Assembly: GCA_035697245.1 (NCBI GenBank)
Contig: DASSDH010000183.1
Location: forward strand, 1-9,440
Reading direction: 5' to 3'
From: JACVRX01 sp035697245
GTDB taxonomy: Bacteria > Actinomycetota > Actinomycetes > Jiangellales > Jiangellaceae
Length of the DNA stretch: 9,440 bases
The notes below the pieces were generated by a model, which worked only from the letters and a program-made list of their open reading frames with translations, searched no databases and was not told the DNA's origin. Below, one piece after another: positions 1-7,070 of this stretch. Numbering within the stretch: the stretch's first letter is position 1; each line of letters begins with the position of its first letter. The position numbers and the translations under genes were made by a program.

Positions 1-1259
1 GGATGCGCCCACGGAACCTCGAGGAGATCGTCGGCCAGGAGCAGCTGCTCGTGGAGGGGTCTCCACTTCGACAGCTGGTCGAGCACGACCAGCCGATGGC
101 GCTCGTGCTGTGGGGGCCGCCAGGCACCGGGAAGACCACGATCGCATATGTCCTCAGCCGGGCCACCCAGCGCAACTTCGTCGAGCTGTCGGCGGTCAGC
201 GCGGGGGTCAAGGACGTGCGCGCGGTGATCGACCAGGCCCGGACGGAACTGGTGCGGAACGGAACGGGCACCGTTCTCTTCGTCGACGAAGTGCACCGGT
301 TCTCCAAGACCCAGCAGGATGCCCTGCTGCCCGGCGTCGAGAACCGCTGGGTATCACTGGTGGCCGCGACGACGGAGAACCCCTTCTTCGCGCTGATCAG
401 CCCACTGCTGTCCCGCTCGCTCCTGCTGACTCTTCAGCCGTTGACCGACGACCAGGTCGGTCACGTCATCGACCGGGCGCTGACCGACGAACGGGGACTC
501 GCCGGCGAGGTGACGCTGGCGGACGACGCCCGGGATCACTTCATCCGGCTCTCCGGTGGCGACGCGCGCCGCGCCCTGACGTACCTCGAGTCGGCGGCGG
601 GCGCCATCGCCGAAGACATCGACGTCATCGACCTGGCTACGGCGGAGAAGGCCGTCGACCGCGCCGCCGTGCGCTACGACCGGGCCGGTGACCAGCACTA
701 CGACGTCACCAGCGCGCTCATCAAGTCGATCCGGGGAAGCGATGTCGACGCCGCGCTGCACTATCTGGCGCGGATGGCAGAAGCAGGGGAGGACCCGCGA
801 TTTCTGGCGAGAAGACTGGTGATCTTGGCCAGTGAGGACATCGGGCTGGCCGATCCCAGTGCGCTGCAGACGGCCGTTGCCGCCGCGCAGGCGGTCCAGA
901 TCGTCGGTTGGCCGGAGGCCAGCATCACCCTGGCGCACGCAGTCATAGCGCTGGCGCTCGCTCCTAAGTCCAACAGCGTGGTCACGGCGATCGGCGCTGC
1001 GCTCGGCGACGTACGAGCCGGGCTGGTCGGTCCGGTTCCGTCGCAGTTGCGCGACGCGAACTACAGCGGGGCCCGGCTGCTCGGGCACGGGTCGTCGTAC
1101 ACGTACGCGCACGACGACCCCCGCGGCGTCGTCGAACAGCAGTACGCACCAGACTCGGTCGCCGACAAGGCCTACTACCGGCCCGGCACCCGCGGTGCCG
1201 AGCAGAACTACGCCGAGCGGCACGCCAGGCTGCGAAAGATCATCCGTGGTGACGAGTGA
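1..1259 (+). CDS. rarA: Replication-associated recombination protein A (RarA/MgsA family AAA+ ATPase), 5'-truncated
   Basis: RarA is a cytoplasmic AAA+ ATPase related to clamp loaders and RuvB that acts at stalled replication forks; family members bind ssDNA ends and SSB. Numbering from the Met at position 3, the sequence shows Walker A GPPGTGKTT (38-46), Walker B with VDEVHRF (94-100), sensor 1 ATTENP (122-127), the arginine-finger motif SPLLSR (R138) and sensor 2 GGDARRAL (185-192). The family C-terminal domain begins near YDVTSALIKSIRGSD and includes RRLVILASEDIGLADP. The visible protein begins inside the conserved MRPRNLEEIVGQEQLL segment, which is normally preceded by about 20-40 residues. 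The two bases before this ATG fit the end of an Arg codon, so the true start probably lies left of the window and the ATG is internal. The gene ends at TGA 1257-1259 and is followed by a 95-nt spacer. Identity is secure; only the N-terminus is missing. Confidence 0.95.
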   Translation, partial: MRPRNLEEIVGQEQLLVEGSPLRQLVEHDQPMALVLWGPPGTGKTTIAYVLSRATQRNFVELSAVSAGVKDVRAVIDQARTELVRNGTGTVLFVDEVHRFSKTQQDALLPGVENRWVSLVAATTENPFFALISPLLSRSLLLTLQPLTDDQVGHVIDRALTDERGLAGEVTLADDARDHFIRLSGGDARRALTYLESAAGAIAEDIDVIDLATAEKAVDRAAVRYDRAGDQHYDVTSALIKSIRGSDVDAALHYLARMAEAGEDPRFLARRLVILASEDIGLADPSALQTAVAAAQAVQIVGWPEASITLAHAVIALALAPKSNSVVTAIGAALGDVRAGLVGPVPSQLRDANYSGARLLGHGSSYTYAHDDPRGVVEQQYAPDSVADKAYYRPGTRGAEQNYAERHARLRKIIRGDE

Positions 1260-1308
1260 GTGGGCAAACGCCCGGATACCCAGATACTTGCCCGAGTAGT
1301 GAGCGATA

Positions 1309-1328
1309 GGGTCGGGATCTTCCGACCC
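1309..1328 (+). promoter_or_regulatory. Inverted repeat / possible mRNA hairpin upstream of the DUF948 gene
   Basis: GGGTCGG (1309-1315) and CCGACCC (1322-1328) are perfect reverse complements around a 6-nt centre; a G-T wobble at 1316/1321 would extend the stem to 8 bp with a 4-nt loop. It lies in the only long spacer of the window, about 50 nt after the rarA stop and 26 nt before the preferred start of the next gene. There is no T-run after it, so it is not a classical intrinsic terminator. It could be a tail-less terminator for rarA, a 5'-leader structure or a protein-binding site. TAGGGT (1307-1312) fits a TANNNT -10 element and overlaps the left arm, but no convincing -35 sits at the right distance (TTGCCC at 1288-1293 is too close). 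The structure is seen directly; the role is a guess. Confidence 0.4.
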
Positions 1329-1354
1329 GCCCAGTCGAAATGGGGTCCTCGACC

Positions 1355-1747
1355 ATGTCCGCAGGCGAGATCGCCGGGCTGATCGCGGCCGTGGCGTTCG
1401 TGCTGCTCGTCGGTGTCATCGCCGTGCCCATCCTGAAGCTCGGCAAGACCGTCGACGAGCTCACGCTGACCGTTCGCGACCTGCGTCAGGAGCACGTGGC
1501 CAAGACCAGCGTGACCGTCGACGAGACCAACGCCCTGCTCGCCACCACCAACACGCAGCTACAGCGCGTGGACGCCATCACCTCGAACGCGCAGACGCTG
1601 ACGTCGAACGCCGCCGCGATGTCATCCCTGGTCGCCGCCACGCTCGGCGGGCCGGTGATCCGCGCGGCCGCGTTCAGTTACGGGGTTCGTCGGGCGCTCG
1701 CGGAGCGCCGGAACGGGGATCGCCGGGCCCGCCGGAGCCGGTCGTGA
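1355..1747 (+). CDS. DUF948 family single-pass membrane protein
   Basis: A predicted protein of 130 residues. An N-terminal MSAGEIAGLIAAVAF segment leads into one strong hydrophobic helix (about residues 6-29). Next comes a heptad-like, coiled-coil-prone region rich in Thr, Asn, Gln and Asp (about 30-95), then a very Arg-rich tail ending RRARRSRS. This layout and the start resemble DUF948 proteins, whose biochemical function is not established. I prefer ATG 1355 because GGGG (1342-1345) lies 9 nt upstream and family proteins usually begin MSxGEIAGL. ATG 1340 in the same frame would add five residues (MGSST) but has no visible ribosome binding site. The stop overlaps the next gene's GTG by 4 nt, so the two are probably translated together and lead into alaS. 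A membrane-anchored scaffold or envelope protein is plausible from topology only. Confidence 0.8.
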   Translation: MSAGEIAGLIAAVAFVLLVGVIAVPILKLGKTVDELTLTVRDLRQEHVAKTSVTVDETNALLATTNTQLQRVDAITSNAQTLTSNAAAMSSLVAATLGGPVIRAAAFSYGVRRALAERRNGDRRARRSRS

Positions 1748-2037
1748 GACGGCTGTTCTGGGTCGCCGTGGGTGCGACCACCGGGGTGCTCGTCGTCCGC
1801 CGCCTCAACAAGGTCACTCGTCGGCTGACGCCGGCTGCTGGTGGGGACGGAATCTCGACCCGGGTCTCACAGGCGGTTCGGGACTTCGCCGACGACGTCA
1901 AGGCTGGGATGGCCGAACGCGACCTCGAGCTCCGCCACGCACTCGGCATCTCGGCCGACGGAGGGCCGGCGCCCGACGGTGACCCGGAGGCGGTCGAGGC
2001 CCTCCTGCGCCGAGGCCAGGTGAGGAGTCCGCTCTGA
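1744..2037 (+). CDS. Small DUF6167-like protein, probably membrane-associated
   Basis: A protein of 97 residues. The N-terminus MRRLFWVAVGATTGVLVVRR has a short hydrophobic stretch (about residues 4-18) flanked by arginines, followed by a basic linker and an amphipathic helix-like region (about 39-70; VSQAVRDFADDVKAGMAERD). The tail is acidic to mixed. Small proteins of this shape between a DUF948 gene and alaS are a recurring actinobacterial arrangement and I assign it to the DUF6167 group by pattern and position; no function is known to me. The GTG start at 1744 overlaps the DUF948 stop (GTGA) and has GGAG at 1734-1737, 6 nt upstream. The stop TGA 2035-2037 shares one base with the alaS ATG. 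The hydrophobic stretch is short for a full transmembrane span, so peripheral membrane attachment is also possible. Confidence 0.7.
   Translation: MRRLFWVAVGATTGVLVVRRLNKVTRRLTPAAGGDGISTRVSQAVRDFADDVKAGMAERDLELRHALGISADGGPAPDGDPEAVEALLRRGQVRSPL
2022..2027 (+). promoter_or_regulatory. Ribosome binding site of alaS
   Basis: GAGGAG ends 9 nt before ATG 2037. It lies inside the 3' end of the DUF6167-like gene and supports the alaS start, whose first base is the last base of the upstream stop codon. Confidence 0.7.
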
Positions 2038-4721
2038 TGCAGACAGCGGAGATCCGCCGGCGATTCCTCGAATTCTTCGCCCACCGCGAGCACACGGTCG
2101 TGCCCAGTGCACCGCTGGTTTCGCCGGACCCAAATCTGCTCTTCACCGTGGCCGGGATGGTTCCGTTCATCCCCTACCTCACCGGTCGGGAGGCGCCGCC
2201 GTACAAGCGTGCCGCCAGCGTGCAGAAGTGTCTGCGGACCAACGACATCGAGGAGGTCGGCAAGACCACTCGGCACGGCACGTTCTTCCAGATGAACGGC
2301 AACTTCTCCTTCGGCGATTACTTCAAGGAAGACGCGATCGAGTTCGCCTGGGAGCTGGTGACGGCAGCCCAGGAGACCGGCGGGTACGGATTCGACCCGG
2401 ACACCATCTGGGTGACCGTCTACCGCGACGACGATGAGGCCGCGCAGTTGTGGAAGCAGGTAGCGGGCCTGTCAGACGAGCGGATCCAACGCCGCGGCGT
2501 CAAGGACAACTACTGGCACACCGGCCAGCCCGGGCCGGCCGGGCCGTGCTCGGAGATCTACATCGACCGCGGCCCGGAGCACGGTCCAGAAGGCGGACCG
2601 GTCGTCGACGAGGATCGCTACTTGGAGATCTGGAACCTCGTGTTCATGCAGGAGGCGATTGACTCGGTTCGGACCAAGGAGGACTTCCGGATCGTCGGGG
2701 ACCTGCCGAGCAGAAACATCGACACCGGCATGGGCCTGGAAAGAGTGGCGTACCTGCTGCAGGGGGTCGACAACCTCTACGAGATCGACGAGGTCTACCC
2801 CGTACTCGAGCGAGCCGCGGAGTTGTCAGGGCGGCGTTACGGCGCCAACGGCGAGGACGACGTCCGGTTGCGGGTCGTCGCGGACCACGTCCGCAGCGGC
2901 CTGATGCTCATCGGTGAGGGGGTGAAACCGTCGAACGAAGCCCGCGGCTACGTGGTGCGGCGGCTTCTCCGGCGCAGCATTCGGACGATGCGGCTGCTCG
3001 GGGTCGAGGACCCCGTATTGCCGGAACTACTCCCGGTAAGCATGGCGGCGATGCGCAGCTCCTACCCGGAGCTGGAACGTGATTTCGGCCGGATAGCTGA
3101 GACCGTCTACGCCGAGGAAGAGACGTTCCGGTCGACGCTCCGCAATGGCACCCAGATCTTTGACCTGGCGGCGACGGAGACCCGGGCGGCCGGAAGCAGC
3201 ACACTCGCCGGCGCGACCGCGTTCCGGCTGCACGACACCTACGGATTTCCCATCGACCTGACCCTCGAGATGGCCGCCGAGCAGGGGCTGGACGTCGACG
3301 AGGGCGAGTTCCGTCGGCTGATGACCGAGCAACGCGACCGAGCCAAGGCCGACGCACGGGCCCGTAAGACCGGCAAGGTCGACGAGTCTGTCTACCGCGG
3401 GCTCGCCGGCGACCTCGGCGCTCCCGTCGAGTTCACCGGCTACGACGAGGTCACCTCGGAGGCGTCGGTGCGCGGGCTGGTCGTCGGTGACACGTCGGCG
3501 GATTCGGCCCACGAGGGTGACGAGCTCGACGTCGTGCTCGACCGGACGCCGTTCTACGCCGAGGGCGGTGGTCAGCTCGCGGACCACGGGGTTGTCGAGG
3601 TCGCCGGCGGCGGACGCATCGAGGTGCTCGACGTCCAGTCGCCGATCACGGGACTGATCGTGCATCGGGCCCGAGTGGTCGCCGGTGAGGTGAGTGTCGG
3701 CGCCGAGGTCGTCGCGGCCGTCGACGTCGAACGCCGTCGAGCGATCTCTCGATCGCACACGGCGACGCATATGGTGCACAAGGCCTTCCGGGAGGCCCTG
3801 GGCGAAACCGCGACCCAGGCAGGCTCGGAGAACGCCCCGGGACGGTTTCGATTCGACTTCGCGGCCGCTGGCGCCGTACCCGCAAGTGTCCTGGGTGATG
3901 TCGAGGCGCGGGTGAACGACCTGCTCGTCGCTGACCTCGACGTCCACGCGGAGGTGATGAGCCAGGAGCAGGCGATGGCTGTCGGTGCGATGGCTCTGTT
4001 CGGAGAGAAGTACGGCGACCGGGTCCGGGTGATCTCGGTCGGCGAGTGGGCTCGCGAGTTGTGCGGTGGTACCCACGCCCGGCGATCCGGCCAGCTCGGC
4101 CTGGTCAAGCTGCTCGGCGAGTCGTCGATCGGCAAGGGGGTCCGTCGGGTCGAGGCGCTCGTCGGTATCGACGCCTTCCGCTTCCTCGCCCGCGAGCACG
4201 TGCTCGTCGAACAGCTCACCGAAACCCTGAAGGTGCGCCCCGAGGAGTTGCCTGACCGCGTCGGTGCACTCCTGGAACAGTTACGCGAGGCGCAGCGAGA
4301 TCTCGCCCGGCTGCGCCAGAGCCGGTTGCTAGCGGGTGCAGCGGACCTGGCTCGGGGCGCTCGGGACGTGTTCGGCGTCGCGTACGTCGGCCACCATGCC
4401 CCCGACGGGGCAGATCCTGATGACCTGCGGCGGCTGGCCTTGCAGATTCGCGCGGAGGTTCCCGCTGATCGCCCGGCCGTGGTCGCTGTCGCCGGAGTTG
4501 TGGCAGGACGTCCGGTGGTCGTGGTGACCGTCAACGAGCGCGGCCAGGAATGGAACCTGAAGGCCGGAGCACTGGCCCGGGTGGCCGCCGAGGTGCTTGG
4601 CGGCGGCGGCGGTGGAAAGGACGACGTGGCGCAGGGTGGCGGTGCCGATCCTGACCGCGTCGATGACGCGCTGGCCAGGGTCGAGCACGCGGTTGGCGAG
4701 GCCGTCACGGGTGGCTCCTGA
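2037..4721 (+). CDS. alaS: Alanine--tRNA ligase
   Basis: Class II alanyl-tRNA synthetase. It charges tRNA-Ala with alanine using ATP in the cytoplasm and hydrolyses mischarged Ser/Gly-tRNA-Ala at a separate editing site. At 894 residues it has the usual full bacterial length (E. coli about 876). The aminoacylation core spans about 1-460: motif 1 near residues 8-30, motif 2 around FFQMNGNFSFGDYF (83-96) and motif 3 TGMGLER (230-236, Arg236). The editing domain carries the zinc-site ligands H574 and H578 (HTATH) with C676 and H680 (CGGTH), all intact. The C-terminal C-Ala/DHHA1 domain (about 750-894) has a predicted coiled coil (EQLREAQRDLARLRQSR) and the glycine-rich GGGGGGKDD patch. Its start is fixed by homology (MQTAEIRRRFLEFF) and a good ribosome binding site. 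It is joined to its neighbours by a 1-nt overlap upstream and a 2-nt gap downstream. No T-box or leader precedes it, so expression likely follows the operon. Confidence 0.98.
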   Translation: MQTAEIRRRFLEFFAHREHTVVPSAPLVSPDPNLLFTVAGMVPFIPYLTGREAPPYKRAASVQKCLRTNDIEEVGKTTRHGTFFQMNGNFSFGDYFKEDAIEFAWELVTAAQETGGYGFDPDTIWVTVYRDDDEAAQLWKQVAGLSDERIQRRGVKDNYWHTGQPGPAGPCSEIYIDRGPEHGPEGGPVVDEDRYLEIWNLVFMQEAIDSVRTKEDFRIVGDLPSRNIDTGMGLERVAYLLQGVDNLYEIDEVYPVLERAAELSGRRYGANGEDDVRLRVVADHVRSGLMLIGEGVKPSNEARGYVVRRLLRRSIRTMRLLGVEDPVLPELLPVSMAAMRSSYPELERDFGRIAETVYAEEETFRSTLRNGTQIFDLAATETRAAGSSTLAGATAFRLHDTYGFPIDLTLEMAAEQGLDVDEGEFRRLMTEQRDRAKADARARKTGKVDESVYRGLAGDLGAPVEFTGYDEVTSEASVRGLVVGDTSADSAHEGDELDVVLDRTPFYAEGGGQLADHGVVEVAGGGRIEVLDVQSPITGLIVHRARVVAGEVSVGAEVVAAVDVERRRAISRSHTATHMVHKAFREALGETATQAGSENAPGRFRFDFAAAGAVPASVLGDVEARVNDLLVADLDVHAEVMSQEQAMAVGAMALFGEKYGDRVRVISVGEWARELCGGTHARRSGQLGLVKLLGESSIGKGVRRVEALVGIDAFRFLAREHVLVEQLTETLKVRPEELPDRVGALLEQLREAQRDLARLRQSRLLAGAADLARGARDVFGVAYVGHHAPDGADPDDLRRLALQIRAEVPADRPAVVAVAGVVAGRPVVVVTVNERGQEWNLKAGALARVAAEVLGGGGGGKDDVAQGGGADPDRVDDALARVEHAVGEAVTGGS

Positions 4722-4723
4722 GC

Positions 4724-5182
4724 GTGCGCCTGGGCGTTCGGGTCGGTGTGGACGTGGGCAGCGTCCGGGTCGGTGTGGCGGCATGCGACCCTGACGGGAT
4801 GCTTGCGACCCCCGTGGAGACTGTTCACCGCGGAACCAGAGACCTGGATCGGCTAGCGGACATCGTGGCCGAGCGGGCGGCAATCGAGGTGGTCGTCGGA
4901 CTTCCGCTGTCGTTGTCGGGTCACGAGGGTCCTGCGGCGAGCGCAGCGCGAGGATTCGCGCGCGATCTCGCGCACCGTGTGGCACCATGCTCGGTGCGGC
5001 TCGTCGACGAGCGCCTGTCCACGGTGGCGGCAACGAGAGGCATGCGTGAGCGTGGAATCTCGGCTCGGGACAGCCGGAGCGCGGTCGACCAGGCCGCGGC
5101 CGTCGTGATTCTGCAGAGCGCGCTGGACGCCGAGCGTGCCAGCGGCCGGCCACCAGGCGAGATCGTGCGGGCGGGTGAATGA
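4724..5182 (+). CDS. ruvX: RuvX/YqgF family RNase H-like nuclease (putative pre-16S rRNA nuclease or Holliday junction resolvase)
   Basis: A 152-residue cytoplasmic protein of the YqgF/RuvX family. E. coli YqgF is implicated in 16S rRNA 5'-end maturation, and the mycobacterial homologue has been studied as a Holliday-junction resolvase. The RNase H-like fold is visible from GVDVGSVRVGVA at residues 8-19 (catalytic Asp10), the VVVGLPLSLSG loop, VDERLST (Asp95-Glu96-Arg97) and VDQAAAVVIL (Asp122), so the family's acidic residues are all kept. GTG 4724 lies 2 nt after the alaS stop; only a weak GGGTGG (4709-4714) precedes it, which suggests coupling to alaS translation. The stop overlaps the mltG ATG by 4 nt. 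A 13-bp direct repeat (4739-4751 and 4766-4778) encodes RVGV twice in the first beta hairpin. The family is certain; which activity dominates is not settled by sequence. Confidence 0.93.
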   Translation: MRLGVRVGVDVGSVRVGVAACDPDGMLATPVETVHRGTRDLDRLADIVAERAAIEVVVGLPLSLSGHEGPAASAARGFARDLAHRVAPCSVRLVDERLSTVAATRGMRERGISARDSRSAVDQAAAVVILQSALDAERASGRPPGEIVRAGE

Positions 5183-6351
5183 GTCACATCGGTCTCACGA
5201 TGGACGACGGCCCGCGTACGACCCGTGGTCATCACCGCCGCCGGCGGCGCCGGCGGCGGAGTCGGTTCGGCTCGCGTATGGCGGTCTTCCTGTCCTTGTT
5301 CGTGGTGGGCGGTCTGCTGGCAGTGATCTTCTTCGGTGGCCGTGCGTTGTTCGGCGACCGGTTTGCCGACATCTTTGCGTCACCAGAGGACTATCCCGGC
5401 CCCGGTTCGGGTGAAGTCGTCGTGACGATCGAGTCGGGGGCCTCGCTACGGTCGATTGGTGCCACCTTGGCTGACGCGAACGTGGTCGCCAGTCAGGAAG
5501 CGTTCGTCGCGGCGGCGGAGGAGAACCCCGATGCGGCCAGGATTCAGGCCGGCGTGTACACCTTGCGGGAGGAGATGAAGGCCTCCGACGCAATCGAAGT
5601 CATGATCGGCACCACGACGGTGCTCGCAAAGGTGACGATCCCGGAGGGATACCGGATCAGTCAGATCGTCACTCGGGTCGCCGAAGAGACCGGGTTCGTT
5701 CCAGCCGAGATCCAGGCGGCCATCGACGAGGGCACCGCGCTACCCGCGTATGCCGAGGGTGCCGCGGAAGGCTTCCTGTTCCCGGCGACGTATGACATCA
5801 AGGCAGACACGACGCCGGCGTCGGTCGTCACGATGATGTTCGATCGCTTCAACCAGGCGGCGGACGTCGTCGATCTCGAGGCCGCGGCTGCGGCGCGGAA
5901 TCTCACACCGCGGGAGGCGGTCACTATCGCGAGCATCGTCCAACGCGAGGTCCGCCGTGACGAGGACATGCCGCGGGTCGCGCAGGTGATCTACAACCGG
6001 CTGACCGGTGCCTGCAGTGCGCATGGAATCCCGGCCGGGTTGCTGCAGATGGACTCGACCATCCACTTCGCCGTCAACGACGACACGGACACCGTCTTCA
6101 CTACCGAGGTGCAGCGCCAGGTCGATTCCGTTTACAACACCTACATCCACGCCGGCATCCCGCCTGGCCCCATCGCGTCGCCGGGCGAAGCAGCGTTGCG
6201 GGCTGCCCTCGAGCCCGCCGGTGGCGCGGACTGTTACTTCTCGGCCGTGAACCTGGACACCGGGGAGACCAAGTTCGCCGTGACCCAGGAGGATCACGCC
6301 GCCAACGTGGCGGAGTTGCAAGCGTTCTGCCGCGAGAGCGACCTGTGCTGA
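5179..6351 (+). CDS. mltG: Endolytic murein transglycosylase MltG (YceG-like)
   Basis: MltG cleaves nascent glycan strands in the outer face of the cytoplasmic membrane and is thought to set glycan chain length. The 390-residue protein has a short cytoplasmic tail with eight consecutive arginines (20-27), one transmembrane helix (about 35-55) and an extracytoplasmic part. That part holds a LysM-like region (GEVVVTIESGASLRSIGATL, then GVYTLREEM) and the YceG catalytic domain. Visible family motifs are IPEGYRISQI, EGFLFPATYDI, IASIVQREV with the expected catalytic Glu257, NRL, LQMDSTI, YNTYIHAGIPPGPIASPG and the final NLDTGETKFAVT. ATG 5179 overlaps the ruvX stop (ATGA); ATG 5200 is in frame but lacks a better ribosome binding site. 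All four cysteines (279, 352, 384, 390) are outside the membrane, and Cys390 is the last residue. The next gene starts 7 nt downstream, with no aroE between them. Confidence 0.94.
   Translation: MSHIGLTMDDGPRTTRGHHRRRRRRRRSRFGSRMAVFLSLFVVGGLLAVIFFGGRALFGDRFADIFASPEDYPGPGSGEVVVTIESGASLRSIGATLADANVVASQEAFVAAAEENPDAARIQAGVYTLREEMKASDAIEVMIGTTTVLAKVTIPEGYRISQIVTRVAEETGFVPAEIQAAIDEGTALPAYAEGAAEGFLFPATYDIKADTTPASVVTMMFDRFNQAADVVDLEAAAAARNLTPREAVTIASIVQREVRRDEDMPRVAQVIYNRLTGACSAHGIPAGLLQMDSTIHFAVNDDTDTVFTTEVQRQVDSVYNTYIHAGIPPGPIASPGEAALRAALEPAGGADCYFSAVNLDTGETKFAVTQEDHAANVAELQAFCRESDLC
5236..5259 (+). repeat. Near-palindromic CGC/CGG run encoding eight arginines in MltG
   Basis: Eight consecutive CGC or CGG codons in the cytoplasmic tail of mltG. 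Positions 5236-5249 form a perfect 14-bp palindrome centred on CCGG, and a second short palindrome, CGGCGCCG, follows at 5245-5252. The DNA or mRNA could fold here, about 57 nt after the mltG start. The protein effect is a strong positive-inside signal just ahead of the membrane helix. Regulation is unproven. Confidence 0.5.
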
Positions 6352-6358
6352 CCTGACC

Positions 6359-7051
6359 GTGGTCGTCGGTGTCATTGCCGTCCTGGGGCTGGTCGCCGGC
6401 GCCCTGCTGCCGTCGCTCGTGGCGAAGCTGCCCGACCGTGATCGAGAACCTGGCGAACGGGCGCGGACGTCGTACCGCGTGCTTGCTGCAACCCCCCGGC
6501 TGCGGCCGGTCTTGTCCGGTGTGACCGCGGCGACCTGGGCGGTGCTTGCTGTGGCCCGCGGATGGGTCCCGGACCTGCCGGCCTACCTGCTGGTGGCGGC
6601 GCTCGGCGTTGCGCTTGCCTGGGTCGATCTGCGCGAGCACCGACTGCCCGACATGCTGACGGCCCTCGCCCTCACCGGCGGAGGACTTTTACTCGGGCTG
6701 GCGGCAGTGGCGACCGGCGACTGGGTCGGTTACGGGCGGGCGTGGCTTGTCGCCGGCGTCATGTTCGCCGCCTTTCTGGGGCTCGCGATGCTGCGCCCGG
6801 CCGATCTCGGGCTAGGCGATGTGAAGCTGGCCGGCGTTGTCGGTCTGATGCTGGGCTGGCTCGGGTGGGGGGAGGCCATCCTGGGTACCTTCCTGGGCTT
6901 TCTGTTCGGCGGCGCGGTCGGCATCTTCCTATTGCTGGCGGGCCGGGCCGGTCGGCGAACCGCGCTGCCGTTCGGACCGTTCATGCTCCTGGGTGCGCTG
7001 GTCGCCATCGCCGCTGGCGGAGTCGTGATGGACGCCTACCTCGGCCGCTGA
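6359..7051 (+). CDS. Prepilin-type aspartyl peptidase (A24 family), lacking the cysteine-rich methyltransferase region
   Basis: A polytopic membrane protein of 230 residues with about six hydrophobic segments, related to type IV prepilin peptidases that cut the leader of pilin-like precursors on the cytoplasmic side. The two catalytic aspartates are in the usual contexts: Asp90 in WVDLREHRLPD and Asp154 in GLGDVKL. The N-terminus LVAGALLPSLVAKLPDRD resembles the start of full-length PilD enzymes (GSFLNVVxxRLP), but the Cys-rich zinc-binding loop is missing and the whole protein contains no cysteine. It is therefore predicted to be a peptidase without N-methyltransferase activity. GTG 6359, 7 nt after the mltG stop, is the only reasonable start; no clear ribosome binding site is visible. 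Its place next to aro genes is common in actinomycetes, and no pilin or secretion gene is present here, so the substrate is unknown. Confidence 0.9.
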   Translation: MVVGVIAVLGLVAGALLPSLVAKLPDRDREPGERARTSYRVLAATPRLRPVLSGVTAATWAVLAVARGWVPDLPAYLLVAALGVALAWVDLREHRLPDMLTALALTGGGLLLGLAAVATGDWVGYGRAWLVAGVMFAAFLGLAMLRPADLGLGDVKLAGVVGLMLGWLGWGEAILGTFLGFLFGGAVGIFLLLAGRAGRRTALPFGPFMLLGALVAIAAGGVVMDAYLGR

Positions 7052-7070
7052 CCCGCCTGGGGGCTCGTGC

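Noticed and set aside
1091..1118. An 8-bp inverted repeat, GTCGTCGT / ACGACGAC, in the 3' part of rarA
   Set aside because: It falls within conserved coding sequence (SSYTYAHDDP) and Ser/Asp codons readily give such repeats by chance at this base composition.
354..1223. A 289-codon minus-strand open frame opposite rarA
   Set aside because: Antisense shadow of the conserved RarA coding region; no family features in its translation.
1262..1273. A mini-hairpin, GGGC-AAAC-GCCC, just after the rarA stop
   Set aside because: A 4-bp stem with no T-run is too weak to call a terminator.
4603..4617. A GGC-rich microsatellite-like run near the end of alaS
   Set aside because: It encodes the conserved glycine-rich patch of the AlaS C-terminal domain and is expected there.
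4739..4778. A 13-bp direct repeat, CGGGTCGGTGTGG, twice with a 27-nt period in ruvX
   Set aside because: It encodes the RVGV strand pair of the RNase H-like hairpin, in frame, so protein constraint and codon bias explain it.
3572..4828. A 418-codon minus-strand open frame opposite alaS and the start of ruvX
   Set aside because: Low-complexity Ser/Thr/Arg/Pro composition, no domain, and full overlap with conserved coding sequence of alaS.
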